The position numbers were made by a program, and so were the translations under genes. A stretch of DNA of 64,000 nucleotides from Micropterus salmoides (lineage: Eukaryota > Chordata > Actinopteri > Centrarchiformes > Centrarchidae). The notes beneath the pieces were generated by a model. The model was not told where the DNA came from, did no database searches, and worked only from the letters and a program-made list of their open reading frames with translations. The stretch is taken from contig NW_024040152.1 of NCBI RefSeq assembly GCF_014851395.1, forward strand, positions 18,094,308 through 18,158,307, written 5' to 3'. Of the stretch, positions 49,891 through 61,399 are shown in pieces. Positions within the stretch are counted from its first letter, which is position 1. Each line of letters opens with the position of its first letter.

Positions 49891-52800
49891 ATGTCAAAAG
49901 AGGTGAAGTCAGAGAGCGTGTCGCTGTGTCCTCTGGGCACAGCAGCTGCCCCTGAGCAGGAACCGCTGTGTATCTTTGGGACGGGGGACTTTGGGCGCTC
50001 TCTGGGCCAGCGATTGCTCCAGTCTGGCTACAAGGTGGTGTACGGCAGCCGCAGACCTCACAGCTGTGACCCCTTGCCTCAGGGAGCTCAGGTACAACAA
50101 CAAGCTGCAAGCTGCATGACGTCTTCTCAAACTAAACTTTTTTTTGCAGCTTTGTTTGATCATTATTGTTGTTGTAATTGGCAGCTGATACTGCAGAACG
50201 TGTGCTGCATGATGGTCCTGCACATTCTGAAGTGAGAAATAACCACATATAAAGTAGAGCTGTGTTTTGTGTGTTGTGCAGGTGATGAGCCATGCGGCAG
50301 CAGCCCAGTCAGCCAGTGTGGTCATTCTTTGTATTCACAGAGAACACTATGACTTCCTGGAGACACTTGCACCTCAACTCAAGGGAAAGGTATGTTGTTT
50401 CACAGTCAAATGCCTTTGTGTAACAAGGCAGTTGGTTTATTTCTCTTTTCATCCACTGCACTGATTTTATTGATTGGAAGGTTCTGGTGGATGTCAGCAA
50501 CAACCTCAAGAAGAACGTATACCCAGAGGCCAATGCTGAGTACCTGCATAAGTAAGATTAAATTAGGCAATAATGTAATTATTTTAAATATTGGACCATG
50601 TGGTTTGTAATAGCAACGCTGTTTGTTGTCCAGGCTGATCCCTGGAGCTCATGTGGTGAAAGCTTTAAACACCTTGTCTGCCTGGGTGCTGCAAAATGGA
50701 CCCTCAGATGCCAGTAGACAGGTACTGAATACGTCCGTTAGTGATGTTCTGTATCAGATTTGATAAAAGAGGATCTTTCGGTTGGCAAAGTGTATTTGAA
50801 GCTTGCTAAAATTTTAAAAATACCAAATTGGGGTTTCTTCTTGTGCTATTTAGGGATGCATCTTGTTTTTCTATTGGTGACATTTTGGAATCAATCTATT
50901 CAGTACTGGTTGTCAAAGTCTTCTTCCACTGCAGAGCTACAAACATTTCACAGTTCTCTGATGTGTTCACACAGTGGGGTGTTGACCAGCAAGGTAAAAA
51001 TAATAGTTAATAATAGCCTCTGTCAGTAAAGAAAGCATTGCAGTCCAAATTATATTATTAACTCATTTTGAAGTTTTGATCAAACCAAATCTAAGTAAAA
51101 GAAGCCAAACCTAAGGAGTCTGCCTTCTGTCTTTGCTGTGAATGCCATCTCTGATGTATCCTTGAATCAATTAACTCCACAGACTCTCTTAGATCTAAGC
51201 TTCCCATCATGTGCTTTGCTCTCTCACTGTACTGCAAATCTGCGGCATATGTGGGTTTTTCTGCTTCGTTTTGATCTGGTTGTGCAATCCCAGAGGACTG
51301 TAAAAACCACACCGGAGAGTGCGTGTGTGTTTTTGGGGGGCATATGTTTATGTATTGGGGCGTGTCAGTGTATTTGGAGCACAATCAGCAACATCACATA
51401 GGTGCAGACTGAGCATTGTTGTTTGTTTTTACATGTTTTCAACTATATTTAGCATTTTATACAGGAAGCCTCAGAATCTCCATGTACTTTTATGTTCAGT
51501 CCTCTGGAGTCAAAACCATCCTTTCATCATGGCATGTGCAAATACATAAACATGAATGCGTGCATTCAAAATAATTAAGACATATACTCTTATTTTTTCA
51601 TGCTCCAGGTGTACTTGTGTGGAAACAATGTTGTGGCAAAGCAGACAGTAGCAGAGATGGCCACCAAACTGGGGTTCACTGTTCTGGACCGGGGGTCACT
51701 GACTGCAGCCAGAGAGCTGGAGGACTTCCCCCTGCAGCTGTTCCCAGAGTGGAGGCTGCCCCTACGCCTGGCCATCAGCCTCAGTGCCTTCTTTTTCATC
51801 TATGTGGTCATTACAGATGTTGTCTATGCATATGTTAAAAATGGGAAAGACATCTCCTTCAGAATCATGGTGTCCCTGGCCAACAAGGTAAAGACTGTTT
51901 AGTGTCTCGTAAATTAGCATTTGTTCCTCTTCCTCAAAGGTAGTCTCCAGGTGTATTCTACTGTGTAGAAATCATGTAACTCGAATCTGTTGCATGGTAA
52001 CCTCAAAGTAACCTCTGTGTGTATCCCCATCTTTCAGGTGTTTCCCATTGTGTCTCTCATCATGTTGTCTCTGTGTTACCTGCCCGGTGTCATAGCTGCC
52101 TTCCTTCAGCTTTACAGAGGGACCAAGTACAGGTCAGAAGTCAAAACAAGATGGACTGATATTTAGTGCCTGGAAGGAGGTGTACAATTTCCAATATAAT
52201 TTGAATATTGCACCTTGGGATTAGGGTTTAAATTACATCGAACACATTAAATAATATAATAATAATTAAAATTAATATTATTTATTAATTAATAATATAA
52301 TTGAACATGTGTTAAATTCACCTCAGAGCCCCAAATTACCATCATCATGTTTCTGCGATCTGCACCATATGTTCAGCATCCAAGAGCATGGACACACATA
52401 TTGCAGACAACGAAAGCACAGCGTTAAGCCTTTTCTCTGTATGTGTGGTCGTGTTTAAGGCGATATCAGAGGTGTATGTGTGTCATCTGTGTCTGATAAT
52501 GGTGCTTAAGTTAAAAGGAGTTAGCAAGCAACAACTCTGTGTCTGTGTGGAGCATAATATTACTTGTGTAATGCTTCACACAGACACAGAGTTGTATGGA
52601 TGTTATGTATCATTGTGCATTGCGTTTTTTCACTGGCTGTAATTATAGGACACATCATTGTACCCTTTACTATAAAGCTAAATGGCCTTCACTCAATGCA
52701 AGGTAGATTCATTGGTGTGTAGTGTTTTATCTATAAGGCACTTCTTGGACTAGCTCCTACCTGTTTGAGTATCTTCTTAACAAGTACTCAAGGCTATTAT

Positions 52801-55800
52801 GGATTACGTTCACAGGACGTCCTACACTTGTTGGTCCCTCCGAAAAGAATTGGGTAAAAAAGCCTTCATGTTTGCTGCACCTTCTGCTTGGAACCTTCTT
52901 CAGAACTCGTTGAAACTGACTGCCTTTATTTCTTATAGACATTTTGTTGTCAACTCTGAAGGATATGGAGCAGGTGAACATGGTCATTGCCTTATTCTGC
53001 CTTATTCAACACAGGGGCTTGTGTTACTTATGTACACTATAAAAAATGCCTGTGAATTCCATAGTTATTTACTGTGATTTGTTTTACAGTAAGTTTCTTA
53101 CAGTGTATGTATGATTGATGTCTTTTATATGTTGGAAACTTGTTCTTTATGTTCTTTTATGCTGGCCAGGTCTCTCTTGCAAAAGAGATTTTAATCTCAA
53201 TGAGACTCACCTGGTTAAATAAAGGTTAAATAAAATTTAATTAGCGGTGGCTGAGAACAATAATAACCTCACCTTAACCATGAAATGACCACAACAATAA
53301 AACCTCAATGAAAAACACATCAATACATGTACATCTACAAAAGCTAAATAGTCCTGTGCAAAGCCAAGTAACGTTACACTGTTAACCCATTTAATGCCCA
53401 AGTACATTACCAGTCTGTAAAGAAAGAAAAGTTTCTTTGGCGTGCTAGTTGTTAGTTGGCAGGATTTGCCAGGTGAGGAACAATTGTGGTTCCGCTGTAG
53501 TGTTTTGCTCTGTCATGTAGGGCTGCAGCTACTGATGATTTACAGTGGGTACGGAAAGTATTCAGACCCCTTTACATTTTTCAGTCTTTGTTTCATTGCA
53601 GCCATTTTCCAAAAATCAAAAAAGTTCATTTTATTTCTCAGTAATGTACACTCAGCACCCCATCTTGACAGAAAAAAACAGAAATGTAGAAATTTTTGCA
53701 AATTTATTAAAAAAGAAAAACTGAAATATCACATGGTCATAAGTATTCAGACCCTTTGCCGTGAGACTCATATTTAACTCAGGTGCTGTCTATTTCTTCT
53801 GATCATCCTTGAGATGGTTCTACACCTTCATTTGAGTCCAGCTGTGTTTGATTATACTGATTGGACTTGATTAGGAAAGCCACACACCTGTCTATATAAG
53901 ACCTTACAGCTCACAATGCATGTCAGAGCAAATGAGAATCATGAGGTCAAAGGAACTGCCTGAAGAGCTCAGAGACAAAATTGTGGCAAGGCACAGATCT
54001 GGCCAAGGTTACAAAAAAATTCTGCTGCACTTAAGGTTCCTAAGAGCACAGTGGCCTCCATAATCCTCAAATGGAAGACGTTTGGGACGACCAGAACCCT
54101 TCCTAGAGCTGGCCGTCCGGCCAAACTGAGCTATCAGGGGAGAAGAGCCTTGGTGAGAGAGGTAAAGAAGAACCCAAAGGTCACTGTGGCTGAGCTCCAG
54201 AGATGCAGACGGGAGATGGGAGAAAGTTGTAGTAAGTCAACCATCACTGCAGCAATCCACCAGTTGGGGCTTTATGGCAGAGTGGCCCGACGGGAGCCTC
54301 TCCTCAGTGCAAGACACATGAAAGCCCGCATGGAGTTTGCTAAAAAACACCTGAAGGACTCCAAGATGGTGATAAATAAGATCCTCTGGTCTGATGAGAC
54401 CAAGATAGAACTTTTTGGCCTTAATTCTAAGTGGTATGTGTGGAGAAAACCAGGCACTGCTCATCACCTGTCCAATACAGTCTCAACAGTGAAGCATGGT
54501 GGTGGCAGCATCATGCTGTGGGGGTGTTTTTCAGCTGCAGGGACAGGACGACTGGTTGCAATCGAGAGGAAAGATGAATGCGGCCAAGTACAGGGATATC
54601 CTGGACGAAAACCTTTTCCAGAGTGCTCTGGACCTCAGACTGGGCCGAAGGTTTACCTTCCAACAAGACAATGACCCTAAGCACACGGCTAAAATAACGA
54701 AGGAGTGGCTTCACAACAACTCCGTGGCTGTTCTTGAATGGCCCAGCCAGAGCCCTGACTTAAACCCAATTGAGCATCTCTGGAGAGACCTGAAAATGGC
54801 TGTCCACCAACGTTTACCATCCAACCTGACAGAACTGGAGAGGATCTGCAAGGAGGAATGGCAGAGGATACCCAAATCCAGATGTGAAAAACTTGTTGCA
54901 TCTTTCCCAAAACGACTCATGGCTGTATTAGATCAAAAGGGTGCTTCTACTAAATACTGAGCAAAGGGTCTGAATACTTATGACCATGTGATATTTCAGT
55001 TTTTCTTTTTTAATAAATTTGCAAAAATTTCTACATTTCTGTTTTTTTTCTGTCAAGATGGGGTGCTGAGTGTACATTACTGAGAAATAAAATGAACTTT
55101 TTTGATTTTTGGAAAATGGCTGCAATGAAACAAAGAGTGAAAAATTTAAAGGGGTCTGAATACTTTCCGTACCCACTGTAGTACTGGGAGCTGCTATAAA
55201 TTATTTCATGGATTCATCAATGCATTGTTTAAGAAGTACTTTTGCTTGGCGGCTGATCAGGGGCCGTTGTACTGTTGTGGTAACATTACAGTTGTTGTTT
55301 TCTTTTACCTTGAAATAATCCCATAAGTTGGACACTTTCTTCTTCGTCCCTCACTATTTTCTCTCTTTTCCTCCACTTTGTAAACAGTGCCATCATAATC
55401 ACATGGTGTTCACACAGCGCATAAGCGCAATGTGCGACAGTAATAAATGTCCTTGCAAAACAGTGTGGTACATAGTTATATGGATTATGTCTTGATGCAA
55501 AGAATATGCGTCGATGCATTTTAGTAATCGATTTAATTGATGAATCGTTTCAGCACTAGCATGCGTGTCACTGCCGTAAGAGAGAGAGTTTGGTTCTGCT
55601 GCGTGTCTGCTCCGAGCAGAACATGCTGGAAGACAGCTGTGGCTGTAAGACTGCTGGAAGACAGCTGTAGCTGTCTGCAGCGAATTGTGGTCCAGAGAAA
55701 AGAGAGTGAGCATAAGTTGTGCTGGGGGTTTTGTTGATCAGGTGAGGTCATGGGTCATAGATCACTAGCTCACATGATAAAAGTTCAGTTTAGATCACAA

Positions 55801-58800
55801 ATTAACTTCATCTGTGAAGTCCTTGCAGTCCCAATGCACCATACAAGTAAAAATTTGTTTGTTTCAGGCGTTTCCCAGACTGGCTGGATCGTTGGATGCT
55901 CTGCAGGAAACAGCTGGGACTGATAGCACTTGGCTTTGCTTCTCTACATGTGCTCTACACTCTCATCATCCCAATAAGGTATGTTACAGGTTCATACATC
56001 ATACTCCCTATTTCAATATATCACCACGTCTTATTACATTGTTGTTGTTAACCCTAACCCAAAACAAATAATGACAGCTTTGAATTTGGAAGTAATTAAA
56101 ACTGTAACTTTAATTCAGTCAGTTTAAAAGAAACACCTTGCAAAAACAAATACAGTCTAATAACAGCCCTGCAATTATTCCTACCGTTTTTAGGATGCAG
56201 GGCTGTTGTATTAGACTGCATTACTTTGGGCTTGGTGTACCTAAAAACCTGTCATCTGAGTAACCTGGCAAATAGTAGGGTAATATATGGCATATAAATA
56301 GTCAGACCTCATAGAGGATAACTACATATGTAACCAGAAAATTCAAAGAATTAGCCTTCAGTTTCTTACAGCGTCTCCTCTTAAAGAAAGGTTTTCAGAT
56401 GAAAAGGCATGATTGCTGACCACTAAAATGTATTTTTACTTGATAAGCTGGAGAAGTCGGCAAAAGAGTAGAAAGAAAAAAAGATGTTTGGCAAGAGCTA
56501 TTGTTAGAAAGACAGAAATGGACAGATGTCATCAAAAAGATGGAAGAATGTTGGAAAGTGTTTTTGCAGTATGTAGCTAAGTGGTTGCTAAAGTGTTTGG
56601 AATGGTTGGAAAGATTTTGATTGGCAGTATATTTGGGCCGATAGTCAATGCAATCATCCATCAGCTGACAGGCATCATGATTTAACACGTGATTTAAAAA
56701 TGTAGGCTATAGCACCTTTTTTAAGACAATTGCCGCCATCTCGCTTCTTCGTGAGTCCAGGTTTGTCCCTGTTATTGGTTCGAATGCTGTTCATACCAGA
56801 AATTAACCGCTTCAGAGTTCATTTGACAGTGGTCCAAAACCAGCCCTTAGAGACAGGCTGTGAGCTGTTGTTTGGTCCTCACCAGAGTTAGAGTCTGGTG
56901 TTCACACCAACCCAAACGAACCAAGGCTGATGTGGACCCACCCTTAGAAGAGGGGTAAAGCTAAGGTTTGAATGAATTGTGGATGTGTACTAAAATATAC
57001 CATATGAAAAAAACTATTAACTGTAAAAAGAAGGAAGTAAATTAGAGAAGAAAGGAGCTGTTTGACACAGAGCTGTTAATTGTGGAGATTAATTATTGCA
57101 CGCAGAAATGCAATTTTTAATTTTTTTAATCTAAGATCTTTGAGTTGATGGGCACCAAAGAGAATGCCTTCTGGAAAGTGCAGCTGAATTACAGTACAAA
57201 ACATTATAATAATCTGCCTGCCTTAGTTGTGTAAAAGATGAAGTCAATGTAAATTTGCCTGATAATTATTCTTTAAAAGATTTTGTCATTTGCGTCCCCA
57301 GATATTATGTGAGATTCAGGCTTGCTGCGAATACCATCTCACAGGTAAGACAGCCATGCATCTTGAAAATTAGTGTGTTTGATGAATTCAAAGCTTTTTG
57401 TTTGTTTGCATAAGATATACTTGCTTATTCAGATACAACCATGAATTCAGATTATTTTTGATTATTCTATACTGTTTCCAGAAACTGTTAAAACACATCA
57501 CTCTGTCTTGTTTATTGTCACTTTTAGATCAAGGAGAACCGAACATCAGAGTTTGACACCGACGTGGCGTGGCGTAGTGACTCTTACTTATCCATGGGGA
57601 TTCTAGGATTTGGCTTCTATGTCGTGTTGGGAATAACCTCTCTTCCTTCTGTCAGCAATGCTCTCAGCTGGAGAGAGTTCAGCTTCATACAGGTGGATAC
57701 TGGCATGTGTGTCTGAGTCATATGATATGTGGATATCTTGATGTGTTAGAATGTGTGAGCTTCAGAGTGTCCGCACATTCACAGTGACACATTAGGGACA
57801 TAGAATACAGACCTCTTCTTTGGCTGTGTAGGCTGCCGTGCAGCACATCATAATGTGGCTGAATCTTGTTTACTGTTAACTGGAGGAATGAGACTACAGG
57901 GTTTTTATTAGTTTCCTGTGGTGCTGGCCCTGTCCAACAGCTTTTCCCTTATGTGGATGTGGGTGTTTGTACCTGTGTATGTGTTTTTAGAGGAATTATT
58001 ATATACAGAGTGTATAGTTATTGCATTGTTCATCCCACAAATTAAAAAGGTGCAATTGTATATACCATCTACTTACATTTGCATGTAAATGTTGTGATGC
58101 AAAAGATAGCAAAGGCTTCACACCTTTTGTAGCCAACTGATTTGGCACTCTTAGCCCACAAAAAGGAAACTGAATGGAAGACAAGCACATTGCTTGTCAT
58201 TTTAGAGCCATTTCTGTGATATTTCATGAGCCAGCTTCTGATAAAATGAATACAAACAACCATTTGGACATTTAATTTGGGACAACTGATTATCTCACCT
58301 CTACAATGTGGCCTTGAAAAGCTGCAAATGACACCCAGATTGATGATTCAGTTAACTCAGAGATACACGCTCACAATATTAAATAGGTTCAGTTGATACC
58401 CACTTACAAAGTGCCTGCTGGACATATTTTAAAGTGTGTTTCTGTGTACTGCCACTATAGTATTGCACCTGTTTATGCTCTGGGCTGCTGAGGTTCTGTT
58501 AGTGTGGAAATTTACAGAGAAGCTACTGGACCTTTAAGGAATGTGGATACTGGCAGAACAAACTATTTGCTACAATCTTCACATCACGTCCATTAGCCAA
58601 GATTCAAGCTCAAGATGATTCTGTGTGCTTCAGCCCAGATAGAAAATAGTTGCATGGGCCAGATAGCTGTTTCCAACTTCCTGTTGGGAGAAATGTGTGG
58701 GAAGTGATTTTTTTCGTACCCTTGCAAAATCTTCCACTGCAATTGTTTTTACTTGGGCAAACACAAATGTTTACCTTTTTTCTAACTTTGACCAATCAAA

Positions 58801-59549
58801 AATAAAATCAGCCTCACCACAGGGAACAAACTCATTCATAAATGTAACTAGGTCATGTCAAGCTCATTTTCTCATTCCACATCCCTCCCCTTTACTCAAG
58901 CCCAAATTAGAGCAGTGCTTTAAATGTTAAGTTATTCATCAAATGTAATTTGGGGGGCATACATTATCCTTGGCCACAGTCTTTACGTCTTGTTCATGTG
59001 TGTGAAATGGATCCACTTGCCTCTAAATTTGCAAGTGTGCGTGTATGCACACCCTCTATATACAGTAATTAAATTATCGTTATGTGCATCTGTGTGCACA
59101 ATGTAGATGAGTATGTTGGCGTGCGTGTAGGTCAAAATCTTGTCTCTATAAAGGTCAGTCTATCACATTCCAGCTTACTGAACCTATTACACAGAGAATA
59201 GCTCTGTGTAATATCAGTGCAAGTGTAACTATTTGAATCTGTGAGTGTGCACGGGTACTCAGTGAGTGTGTCTTGTTTTTCCCTCTTCCAGTCCAAGCTG
59301 GGATACGTGACACTGTTCTTCTGTACCTTTCACACCTACCTGTATGGCTGGAACAGGTTCCTTTTCCCCTCTTCCTACAAATGGTACACTCCTTCGGCCT
59401 ACATGCTCTGTCTGGTGGTGCCTTCTGTGGTGATAGTGCTCAAGCTGCTGCTCCTCTTGCCCTGTGTGGACCACAGGCTTGTCCGCATTCGACAGGGCTG
59501 GGAGAGGACTGATCCAGAGGAAGACAGCAACAAATCACTGCTAAAATAG
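49891..59549 (+). CDS. steap4: Metalloreductase STEAP4
   Basis: Coding exons: 49891-50091, 50282-50389, 50481-50551, 50634-50721, 51609-51887, 52038-52132, 55868-55978, 57302-57344, 57528-57692, 59292-59549. All are GT-AG and the phases join, giving 472 aa (human STEAP4: 459). STEAP4 reduces Fe3+ and Cu2+ using NADPH, FAD and heme in plasma and endosomal membranes. The N-terminal oxidoreductase domain has the Rossmann motif FGTGDFGRSL (about residues 29-38), HREHYDFL, and VDVSNN...YPEANAEYL. The six-helix ferric reductase domain follows, with heme ligands His308 (FASLHVLYT) and His401 (FHTYLYG), RRFPDWLDRWMLCRKQLGL, SLPSVSNALSWREFSFIQ and C-terminal IRQGWER. It matches STEAP4 more closely than STEAP2/3. 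The ATG at 49891 gives a 27-residue lead before CIFGTG; the frame is open further upstream but without an ATG. Confidence 0.96.
52531..52595 (+). ncRNA. Candidate pre-miRNA-like hairpin in steap4 intron
   Basis: ACAACTCTGTGTCTGTG... (52531-52555) pairs with 52571-52595 over 25 bases with one G-U pair, leaving a 15-base loop. Size and symmetry resemble a pre-miRNA, but a palindromic short transposon remnant is equally possible. I recognise no known miRNA seed. Confidence 0.35.
52720..53240 (+). mobile_element. LINE 3' fragment (CR1/L2/Rex-type)
   Basis: Decayed ORF2 C-terminus: YYGLRSQDVLHLLV (with a frame break), then ELGKKAFMFAAPSAWNLLQN and SLKLTAFIS. This is the same C-terminal layout as the LINE at 42675-43371 but a different family. 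The 3' UTR ends TCTCTTGCAAAAGAGATT...CCTGGTTAAATAAAGG, shared with the remnant at 3021-3145. It is 5'-truncated and non-functional. Confidence 0.75.
53543..55178 (+). mobile_element. Tc1-like DNA transposon, complete ends
   Basis: A 1636-bp element flanked by TA target duplications (53541-53542 and 55179-55180). Long terminal inverted repeats of about 218 bases (53543-53760 and 54961-55178) start CAGTGGGTACGGAAAGTATT. Each repeat carries an outer and an inner copy of the AAGTATTCAGACCC motif, the usual IR/DR transposase-binding layout of fish Tc1 elements. The internal transposase gene is frameshifted, so the copy is probably only mobilisable in trans. Confidence 0.95.
53941..54960 (+). pseudogene. 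Tc1 transposase, two frameshifts
   Basis: Starts MRSKELPEELRDKIVARHRS at 53941. The frame is lost near 54018 (one base short after the A run in GGTTACAAAAAAATTCTGC), continues in another frame (54051-54570; GRPAKLS, AGTGRLVAIE), and shifts back near 54568 (one extra base in ATCGAGAGGAAAGATG). It then runs to the TGA at 54960 (KGASTKY). The paired-type HTH region and the DD34E triad are all readable: Asp in WSDETK (54393), Asp in QQDND (54667), Glu in NPIEHLW (54772). Expected intact length is about 340 aa. Confidence 0.92.
55979..57301 (+). other. steap4: steap4 intron 7
   Basis: A 1.3 kb AT-rich intron. Apart from the hairpin at 56153-56218 I see no coding sequence or identifiable transposon. 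Confidence 0.6.
56153..56218 (+). ncRNA. Snap-back hairpin in steap4 intron
   Basis: CAGTCTAATA-ACAGCCCTGCA (56153-56173) pairs with 56196-56218 over about 21 bases with a two-base bulge. Inside, TCCTA (56179-56183) pairs with TAGGA (56191-56195). It lies in the steap4 intron 55979-57301. It resembles a short palindromic repeat or pre-miRNA; no mature miRNA is recognised. Confidence 0.35.
57693..59291 (+). other. steap4: steap4 last intron
   Basis: A 1.6 kb intron from donor CAG|GTGGATAC (weak beyond GT) to acceptor CTCTTCCAG. No gene or recognisable element is supported inside. Confidence 0.6.
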
Positions 59550-60160
59550 GACAATTACAGACATAAAATCACTGGTATGCACAGAAAACAGACAAAAAGA
59601 CACCCCGGTGACTTGTATTCCAAGAACTCTATCAACAGGTGACCTGGCTTATTGTTTTGGATGCCATAGATCCAACACTATACAATTACACCTACTGTTC
59701 TTATCTCTAATGTCAACAAAGTAAGGTTTTCATCAGTTATACAAATACCTTGGACCTACATAGATAATCATCACATGCATTAATGCAGCCATACTGCATT
59801 TTAACATTACTTTGCTTTTGTAAGGTCTTTTCTTCCACTAGATTTTAATTCTTGGTATATTCATTTTCATCCAATATTGTTACAGAAAGACTCTGAGATC
59901 AATGACTTTGCAGTATTTCCTTTAATAACAGCAGCAACAGTTTGACCAACACTAATTTTTATATCTTTGAGTTTCTAAACAACCTTTATCTATAGTATAT
60001 GACGGCTTATGTTTATTGGATTGTTTTCTGTGTATTTCAGTTATTGGATTTAATTCTCAATGCTTTTCTTTTGTTGTTCCTTATTAATGTTCCTATATGT
60101 CAAATGTAACCACCACTGTGAAATGCTTTTCAAAATAAACACAAGTGTGACTGAACAGCA
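59550..60160 (+). other. steap4: steap4 3' UTR with polyadenylation signal
   Basis: About 590 bases after the TAG stop (59547-59549). A canonical AATAAA lies at 60134-60139. Confidence 0.75.
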
Positions 60161-60760
60161 TTGTCTTGTCTCTCTTTCACCCTCCCATATATATATATCT
60201 TATCCTGTCTGGAAGCTCAGTCATACTCAGGGAGTTTTCCCTGCTGAGCTGAATGTGCTCTGTCTAGTCGTCTCGGTCTGATCCCTCTCCAGGGTTCATC
60301 CCTCCAGCTGATCTGACGCCGTTCTCCAGGAAACATTCGCTCTGAGCTGCAGGCTTCTCCCCAGTCATTACTGGTTCTCATCACATCAGTGAAGAGAGGA
60401 GCACGCAGACTCCTCCATCACTGAAGTCGGCTGCAGAGCGAATATAATATTTGGTTGTGACAGTACAGATAGGCCCTTGATGTTGTGCTGCAGCAAGTCA
60501 GTTTAGTTGATCGTGAAGGGAGTGAAGAAAGCATGGAACAGATAACTGGTAGTTGTTAGTGACACATGATCAAGCATTAATCTATCAACATTGACAAGCC
60601 GGCACACACAAATGCTGTAGGTTGCCTCATGCATGAATGCATTCAAAACACACCCCCACTCACAAACACACATCTGTAGTACAGGAAGATGAATGAAAGA
60701 AAGAAAAAGCAGAGGAAAAACATCTAAATGATCTAAAGAATGATTATGCTACATTCTGTA
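60161..60760. other. Intergenic region downstream of steap4
   Basis: No gene seen. It includes a short TA run (60188-60199) and a moderately GC-rich segment (60280-60440) without a supportable frame. Confidence 0.45.
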
Positions 60761-60764
60761 AATT

Positions 60765-61185
60765 ATGTCTATGAAGATTCTCAGTCATCCAGGTCATAGT
60801 TATCCAACGAAGGTTGAAATCAAGGGCAACTGGACTTGGTTGAAGATAGTGGAAGACGTTTCGTCCCTCATCCAAAGGACTTCTTCATGTTGATGTTCTT
60901 CATGTTCTTTATGTTTAGAATTTTTATCCCACTTAAGGAAATGCCTTGACAAGTAACAAGCTGCTATAAATTGTGAGCTCTTAAATTGGAAAGGCATGAA
61001 TTAAGAAACACTGTAAATACAGTAGACTTGTCCATGTTTGCGATTGGTCATATGCTGCAAACACAGACTCTTTTATGTGAACACACACAGCTAGATTGGG
61101 AAAACCTGGGTTGTCTTATTGAGTTGATAATCAACTGCTTAGCGTGACTGTGGCTGTTAGGCTTAAGCCAGATAACGAAACGATA
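60765..61185. repeat. Unclassified teleost interspersed repeat
   Basis: Contains the words GAAGATTCTCAGTCATCCAG, GGGCAACTGGACTTGGTTG, GGAAGACGTTTCGTCCCTC and CCAAAGGACTTCTTCA, which I recognise as a widespread fish repeat. I believe such sequence can flank Penelope-like elements, but no GIY-YIG or reverse transcriptase is visible, so the class is left open. Confidence 0.45.
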
Positions 61186-61399
61186 TCCTGGGTATGTTGC
61201 ACTTGGATTCGTTTGATGTATTTATTTTGGAGTGTTTGAATATGGGAACTGGCATCCACCCTTTTAAAAATAATATAAAACCTGAAGGGCCTCAAGAGAA
61301 GAGTGGGCCGGCCAAACCAAACACAGGCCCTCCAACCAGACAGCTACTATCGCCATTGGCCACACAAGATGTTGTGTCGTTTTGGTGAATGTACAGATA

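Larger units (their letters stand above)
52133..55867 (+). other. steap4: Large steap4 intron hosting transposons
   Basis: A 3.7 kb intron between the exon ending TACAG|GTCAGA and the acceptor GTTTCAG. It contains a 25-bp hairpin (52531-52595), a LINE 3' fragment (52720-53240) and a complete Tc1 element (53543-55178). All are listed separately. Confidence 0.8.

Noticed and set aside
54928..55176. Minus-strand 82-codon frame at the Tc1 right end
   Set aside because: It is the inverted repeat of sequence seen in the left end, not a gene.
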